Shown here: positions 58,301 to 64,000 of the stretch, piece after piece | Layout of the letters: each line of letters opens with the position of its first letter | How positions within the stretch are numbered: position 1 is the stretch's first letter | Assembly (NCBI GenBank): GCA_016858145.1 | Contig: JAEHOE010000003.1 | Coordinates: 1,488,001-1,552,000 of the forward strand | Direction: 5' to 3' | Length of the DNA stretch: 64,000 nt | Source of the DNA: Edaphochlamys debaryana | Taxonomy: Eukaryota > Chlorophyta > Chlorophyceae > Chlamydomonadales | Notes under the pieces: model-generated | Seen by the model: the letters and a program-made list of their open reading frames with translations, nothing else | What the model was told of the DNA's origin: nothing | Databases searched by the model: none | Made by a program: the position numbers and the translations under genes

Positions 58301-61300
58301 CGCGCCAGCGCCGCCTCCAGCAGCCCCCACACGCGCACCACGCTGCCGCCCAGCACGTGCACGGACGTGATGCGCCGGCCGACCTGGGGGGTTCGGGAAG
58401 GGGCGGGTGGGGTGGGTTACGGTGGGGACGAGTTGAGGTTGGGTTGGGGCTTCGGTGCGGTATGGTTCAAGGGCAAGAAGGCCATGCCGGGATAGTGTGC
58501 AGTAAGTAATTGGCATGGCTTGGGCTCGTCGAAAGGTCGAGGGCTGCCTGTGTTCATCAGGCCCCATCAGGAAGGCGTGCCCGCTGCTCATGACGCCTTA
58601 GCAGGGGGTTGGTCCCACGGGCCCACCACCGCACCTGGCAGTCGGGCCCCAGGCGGCAACCCGGACCGTGGCTGCACGTCTCCAGGGCTGACTCGTAGGC
58701 CGCCCGCCAGGCAGCCTCCAGCGCCGCCTCCGTCTCGGAGCCTGGGCGGGGGAGGGGGCCGGTCAGCGGGCAGGGAGGGCCAGCGGGCACCAGCTGAGTG
58801 TGCCGTGCACGGTGCGTGCTGAGTACCCCAACTCAGCAAAGGGTGGTAACGGAACGCAAGCCTAGTGTGGGCAACCCGCACATCGCCCAGTTGGGATCAG
58901 GTTCACGGCCCTCGCCCAAATGCAACCGCTCGGGCCCACCTGGCGGCGGCGGCGGTTGGTACTTGGCCTCCAGGTCGCTCCGATCCATGTCGAAGTACGA
59001 CATGCCTGCATGCATCACGTGTGTACGGCACGCATCGACACAGGCTCAAAACCAAGCCCATATCAGCCAGGACAGCCCCCCACACACACACACACACCTG
59101 TGCACCTGGTTATCGCGCATAAACCCGAGCACCTAAACACACACCTGTGCAACGCAGCAGCAGCTGCTCGAGCGCACGCCCTCCTCACTCGCAGCACTGC
59201 CCCCTACACCCCGCACCACAGCCATCACGACACGGTCCCTGCCCCTCCACACACCCCCACACCCCACCCTCCCTCCCCCCGCTCACCCGTGTTGGGCCGC
59301 GCGATGGCGAAGGTGTTCCGCGACCCCGGCTTCTGCACCGCCAGCAGGACCAGGTAGCTGGAGCCCAGCGGCCGCCGGGACATGCGGAAGCCGGACGAGT
59401 CACCCGGCACCCGCTCGCGCTCCAGGCGCCGCTTGGCGGCCTGGGGGGAGGGGGGGAGGGGGGGGAAGGGAGGTGAGAAGGGCGCGGGTGGGTGGGTGGG
59501 AGTATGGGGCCATCGCCCCTTCTGAGTTCGCAGAGGCTCCCGTGGCGCGGCCGGAACCACGCCCCATAGCCCCAAGTGCTGTCGGGAGATAACTGTTGCA
59601 AGACTAGCTTGAGCCTTCGGGCGAGTATGATCGCCTGCCCCTCGCAGTGTTAGCCAAGTCCGCGGCCGGGACCACGCCCCATAAGTGCGTGTCTCGTCCT
59701 CCCCTCCCCGCAACCCCCTGCCTCCCACCTCCCAGCTCAGCCCCCGGTCCACGCTGAACGCTGTGTGGGTGGTGGCGAGGCGGCTGAGGGGGTCCACCCA
59801 CAGCGTGGCACGGGACTGGGGGCCGGGGGGGAGTGGGTGGGTGGGTGGGTGGGTGGGTAGCGAGCAGGGTTAGACGGCGTGTCACCATACCGCGCAGACG
59901 CCACGCCCGCCAGGTCCCTCCCCCAGACAGGGGGCGCAGGAGGAGCACCAGGTAGGGGCCTGAGCCTCAAGCCGTGAACAGATGTGGGGAGCGAAATGAG
60001 CAAGGAGCCCACACAAGCTTTGGCTCAGCAGAGCGCAGCACTCGTCCCGGCTTGGCGTGCAACACCCCGTCCCCTCCACCGCCCCCCCCCCCACACACCC
60101 ACCTTGAGCCGGATGCGGCTGCCCGCCACGTCTGCCAGCCCCTCCGAGTACTTGCCCTCCGCCCGGGCCTTGGTGATCTCAGCGGCCAGCACTGCCGCGT
60201 AGTAGGAGAACAGCACGCCCTGGGGGGAGGGGGATAGGTGGCGGGGGGATGGTACCGGGTGGGGTGGTCGTCAAGGGCGACACATTACCAATGATGAAAC
60301 GACACGCGCCCATCCTGAAACGTGGATACAGGCTGGGCTCTAGGCAGAGCACACCCTGGGGGGGTGGGAGGGGAGGGGGGGTGTATACGTTCGATGAGTT
60401 AGAGGGGGGGTGGGGTGAGGGTCCTTGAAGCTGAGCGGGATTGCGTCGCGGGGGGTGGGGGCTGGGGTGGGGATGTAAGGGGGTAAGGGGGGCTGGGGGC
60501 GGATATGGTTACGCCCGGGATGTTGCATGGATGCGCCGCCTCCCCTCCGCACCTGCTCCTCCACCCGCAGCCCCAGCAGGCGGTTGAGGAACTTGCGCAC
60601 GTCGCCCGCACCGCCGCGGCTGGGGTCGCCTGGGGGGCAGGGGTACAGGTGCGGGCTGTTTACCAGGGGCTGGCTTCTTCAACCCGCACAGTATGTTTCC
60701 AGCCACTCATCCTCACGCCCCACCCCTCACACACACCGTCTTTGCCTCCCGCTGCCGCTGCCGCCGCCGCCGCCGCCAGCACCTCCTCCTCGTCGTCCCG
60801 CTCCCCGCCCTTGCGCGGCGGGGGCAGCTCCAGCCCCCCCTTCTCAGCGAACTCGCGGCACTTCTCGTGGAGCGCCCTGGGAAGGGGGATGAGGGGTGTG
60901 ATGATGGGGGGCGAAGGGGTATGAGATGCACCGACCTGATTGGAGGTGAGGGGCAAAGGAAGTCAACTACGCCCACCGAATGAGGCTTCACCCGGGTATG
61001 TAGTCGCCCTCCCAATCGTTCAAGCCATCCCAGCCCCTTCCTCCCCCCCCACCTGACGTGCAGTGCCACCACAAAGCGGTCGTCGTAGTCAAACGCGGAC
61101 CCTGGGGCGGATGGGGGGGGGTCGTACGTGCAAGGGCCAATGGTAGGCCCTCCGCGTCCGTATCAAACGGCCATGGCGTTGTGTTAATGGGGCCGCACCG
61201 CTGCGGACACCAAGGCAACCCCCGCACCGGCATAACGGTGCACCCCAGCTTTCGGCCCCGCACCTGCTGCGGATGGGGAGGCGGCGGGGGCACCGCTGCG

Positions 61301-64000
61301 GGGTGCCTTGCGGGCGCCAGGAACCGTCACAATCTGCGGTTGGGGGCAGTGGAAGGGTTGTCCGCTCAACACCATGCCGCCATGACGATATGGTTTCCCC
61401 CAATGGCCATCCGGTGGGCATGCGCCTTCGCTACCGATTGGGAGGTCCGAAAGCGCCTCATCACTCCGGAGGCAAGGCCCGGTACCCGTCCCAACCTAGG
61501 AAGTGCTGTCCGCAATCGTGCCATCAAGCCCAAGACAACATCCGAGTGCCTGGTGCAACCCGGGGCAGACCCTGGCAGACCCTGGTCCCCACCAGGCAGG
61601 CCCGCCCCTTCCCCTTCCCCTCCCCGTCCCCCCTTCCGCACCTCCGCCAGTGTGGGGTGCTCACGGAACACGTCCGCCAGGCTCACACCCTGCAAAGGGG
61701 GGGGGGATGAAGGCGGCCATGGAGGTAAGTGTGGCCCCCTGAACCCAATTCCACAATCACGCCTGACAGAAGCCCCAACTGCCGCCACCCCCTGCCTGAA
61801 GCCCCCCCCTGCCCGCACACACACACCTGCATCAGGGGGGGGCCCTGCCTCTAGTCTACCTCACTATTACCAGCTACACTACGGCTCCGGCGCGACTCCA
61901 GCGGTGACACAAACGTAACGGGTTCGGGATGGGTCGGGATGGGTCGGGTCTCGGACTCCCAGGGCTTTCGGTTCCGTATCTACGACCGGCCGGCTAATTA
62001 CCGCGCCTACGCTTTCCCTGGCCTTTACACGAGCAGCCCTGAACACACCTGCGGCAGTACGGGGTTGGCCAGTTGCAGATGGTCGTACAGCCGCCGCAGG
62101 CTCCTGGGAGGGGCGGGGGTTTGGGGGCTTGTGATGAGCACAGGAGTTCGGGGTCCTTCATGACCCGCCCCGCCCAGGTAGTGGAGCCCGTCTCCCCTCC
62201 CTCCTTCCCTTCCCTTCCCATCCCTTCCCTTCCCTTCCCTTCCCTTCCCTTCCCTTCCCTTCCCTTCCCTTCCCTTCCCTTCCCTTCCCCTCCCCTCTCC
62301 TCCCCTTCCCCTCACCGCCCCTCCTCCCTGTACCCCCACTCCGTCCCTCACCGCCCCTTCCCTCCCTCCCCTCCGCCCTCACTTCCTGCCCAGGGGCGTG
62401 TCGAAGTTGGATGCCGACAGGTCCACGCCGCTGGCCGCGCGCCGGTCGCCCCGCGTGAGCGCCCCCAGCGACTGCAGCCGCCGGGCCACGGCAGCGGCGA
62501 AGCGCTTCTCCCCGCCGATGCGGGTGGACATGAGCCTTAGGGGGGGAGGGGGGCGGGTGGGTTGGAGGGGGGCCCCATGAGGGGGGAGTAGGAGGGCAGG
62601 AGGGAGTTGGGTGGTGTTGGGGTAAGCGGCGACCATACGCACTGCAGCATGCTCTCCACACGAGGCGTGTGTCGCCAGTCCACTACCCCCAGCCCCTCCT
62701 CAACAGATGCCCCAAAGCTCACTTGTAGATGGGGGCGGTGACCTGGTTGGAGCGGTGGGAGCGGCCCAGCTGCTGAATGGCCTGGGGGGGGGGGATGAGC
62801 AAGGGGTTGGGGTGGGCGGTGATTCCCTAGTGCATCCGCAGTCCCCGCGTCCGCTTGGGATCATGCATGATCTATCCGGATCTATCCGGATCTAATCGGT
62901 ACCCCGCCCCTTGATCTGCACCTATCCCGCCCCACCTTGTCCGCTGACCAGGGCAGCTCGATGGTGAGGTGCAGCCGCCGCCGCTGGTTGGCCACCGCCC
63001 TGCGGGGGACCCAGTACGCTTAGACAGGCCAAGGCATGCCCTGCCGCCGCGCTCCCTGAGGCGCACCCTCCATAGGAGCACACCCCTGCACACACCCCGT
63101 CATCTACTGACCTACCTTCGACCTCACACCTGATCCCCCCCCCCTCCCCTACCGTGACGCGTGCAGGCTGGTAATGGTGGAGGCTGCGACCTGTTCCGAG
63201 GACCCCCCTCCCCGCCGTGACGTGCAGGGGAAGGCCCATACGCCCCCGGCCCCCTTCCCCCCCTACCGTGACGCGTGCAGGCTGATCCCCGTGGAGGCTG
63301 CGTCGCTGATGATGGCCACCAGCTTCTTGCCGCACATGAAGGCGTCCTTCTCGGAGACTATGTGGGGGTTCGGGGGTTCGGGGGGGTCGGGGGTGGTCGT
63401 GAGGGACGTGAGGGCGGAACACGGGAGGTCGGGAAGTGCCCAGGCCTGCTTATATATACCTTTCCTGATCATGCCCCGGCCACCCCGCAACCCCCTATCA
63501 ATCTAACAAGAGTGAATCCGCCGTTGCCCTGACACCCCGCACCCCGTCCCTCCTCACTGTTGAGTGAGTCCATCTCGTTGCTCTCGGGCTTGGCGCGCAG
63601 CTCGTACAGCAGCCGGGGCCGGGGGGCGGGGGCACCACCCCCACCCCCGCCCCCGCCACCCCCCACCCCCGCCCCCCCTGCCGGCTGAAGCCGCACCACC
63701 CGGCCCTTGCGCCCCGTCATCTCCGCCACCTGGGGGGCAGCGGGTGAAGGTTGGTGACTAAGGGAGGCCAAGAAAGGCAAAAGGTAGGCACACTGTCACT
63801 CTTCAAGTACCAGACACCGGTCTCACACTCGCTGCCGAGCTGGACAGCCCCTCGCCATGGCACGCCGCGCCCACGCCTGCCCCAAGCCCCCCTGAACCAA
63901 CTCCACCAACCCCCCTCTTCTCCGATTCTCAACACGCCCCACCTTGCCCGGCCCCCCCAGGGCGTCGATGATTTCGTCCAGGAAGTTGGGCGGCAGCGGC
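55391..64000 (-). CDS. Strawberry-notch (SBNO) helicase-like protein, C-terminal part, with UBA
   Basis: Twenty-two exons in transcription order: 64000-63943, 63729-63558, 63357-63267, 62999-62936, 62781-62723, 62535-62383, 62103-62049, 61689-61642, 61333-61264, 61101-61053, 60876-60737, 60629-60553, 60219-60103, 59815-59729, 59440-59287, 59005-58940, 58741-58635, 58383-58258, 58021-57869, 57611-57303, 57072-56951 and 56852-55391; about 1,246 residues, 5' partial. Family landmarks: [84 protein letters not shown] and the late C-x-H-G-x-x-C zinc-like cluster. SBNO proteins are nuclear SF2-helicase-related transcription regulators. Behind the conserved part come Gly- and acid-rich disordered stretches, a PIP-box-like PKTLMHFF, and a C-terminal UBA domain. 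The N-terminal ATPase half lies beyond 64000. Confidence 0.87.
55403..55513 (-). other. UBA domain at SBNO C-terminus
   Basis: [19 protein letters not shown] followed by [12 protein letters not shown] is a typical ubiquitin-associated fold: the MGF loop, then the helix with A-R-x-A-L and the final D-x-x-x-A-V-E-x-L-type helix. It ends only a few residues before the stop. It would bind ubiquitin or ubiquitinated chromatin proteins. Confidence 0.75.
58209..58255. repeat. Poly-C tract with few G
   Basis: About 47 bp of almost pure C on the plus strand, directly downstream (in SBNO orientation) of the splice donor at 58257. The SBNO pre-mRNA therefore has a long G run right after this exon. Confidence 0.85.
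62206..62290. repeat. (TTCCC)n pentanucleotide microsatellite
   Basis: About 16 copies of TTCCC on the plus strand in intron 62382-62104 of the SBNO gene, with one TTCCCA interruption. Confidence 0.9.
63140..63188 (-). pseudogene. Intronic partial copy of an SBNO exon end
   Basis: The sequence around 63151-63188 repeats the end of exon 63357-63267 together with its splice donor and the start of the following intron. The copy differs at the GISLH position and has no acceptor of its own nearby, so it is likely a non-functional duplicate inside intron 63266-63000. Confidence 0.6.

Noticed and set aside
62383..64000. SNF2 or DEAD-box helicase assignment
   Set aside because: The specific combinations [22 protein letters not shown] and [13 protein letters not shown] belong to Strawberry-notch proteins, not to SNF2 or DEAD-box families.
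1..64000. CRISPR array, rRNA, insertion sequence, LTR element
   Set aside because: The repeats found are simple tandem repeats inside introns. No regular spacers, terminal inverted repeats, transposase or reverse transcriptase were seen.

Overview
The window is nuclear DNA of a green alga, most likely a volvocine/chlamydomonadalean species close to Chlamydomonas or Volvox. The signs are very high GC, genes cut into many short exons by pyrimidine-rich introns, TGTAA polyadenylation signals after stop codons, an SPPPP-type proline-rich linker, and animal-like extracellular domains (C-type lectin, VMO-I). I saw no prokaryotic operon, CRISPR array, rRNA or recognisable transposon. Gene models were built by hand from splice signals, and every exon junction was checked for reading-frame phase.

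Layout. (1) 1-36716, + strand: one enormous gene whose 5' end lies outside the window. I count 123 exons and about 4,570 codons. It encodes a secreted or surface glycoprotein with about ten C-type lectin-like domains (CTLDs), a three-repeat VMO-I-like domain, an FG-GAP-like/cysteine-rich segment, a long beta-rich region, an Ig-like region and a C-terminal membrane anchor. (2) 38612-41521, - strand: a cysteine-rich secreted protein of 504 residues with a GPI-type tail. (3) 42166-45972, - strand: a type II membrane protein of 580 residues with a nucleoside phosphorylase/NUP-type domain. (4) 46780-49286, + strand: a 253-residue atypical short-chain dehydrogenase/reductase, divergent from gene 3. 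(5) 50155-54569, - strand: a 654-residue type I L-asparaginase with a long disordered N-terminal extension, convergent with gene 4. (6) 55391-64000, - strand: the C-terminal 1,246 or so residues of a Strawberry-notch (SBNO) helicase-like regulator, ending in a PIP-box-like motif, an acidic region and a UBA domain; its 5' part lies beyond the window.

The first three genes all encode membrane or extracellular products: a giant lectin-like receptor or matrix protein, a GPI-type protein and a membrane-anchored nucleoside-handling enzyme. Their proximity suggests a cell-surface or extracellular-matrix theme, but nothing in the sequence proves that they work together. The last three are housekeeping or regulatory genes.

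The strongest signals are the architecture of the giant gene, the UBA fusion on an SBNO protein, the frequency of GC-AG introns (three of twelve in the asparaginase gene), and intronic copies of exon pieces in two genes. Many introns hold G-, C- or pentamer-rich tandem repeats.
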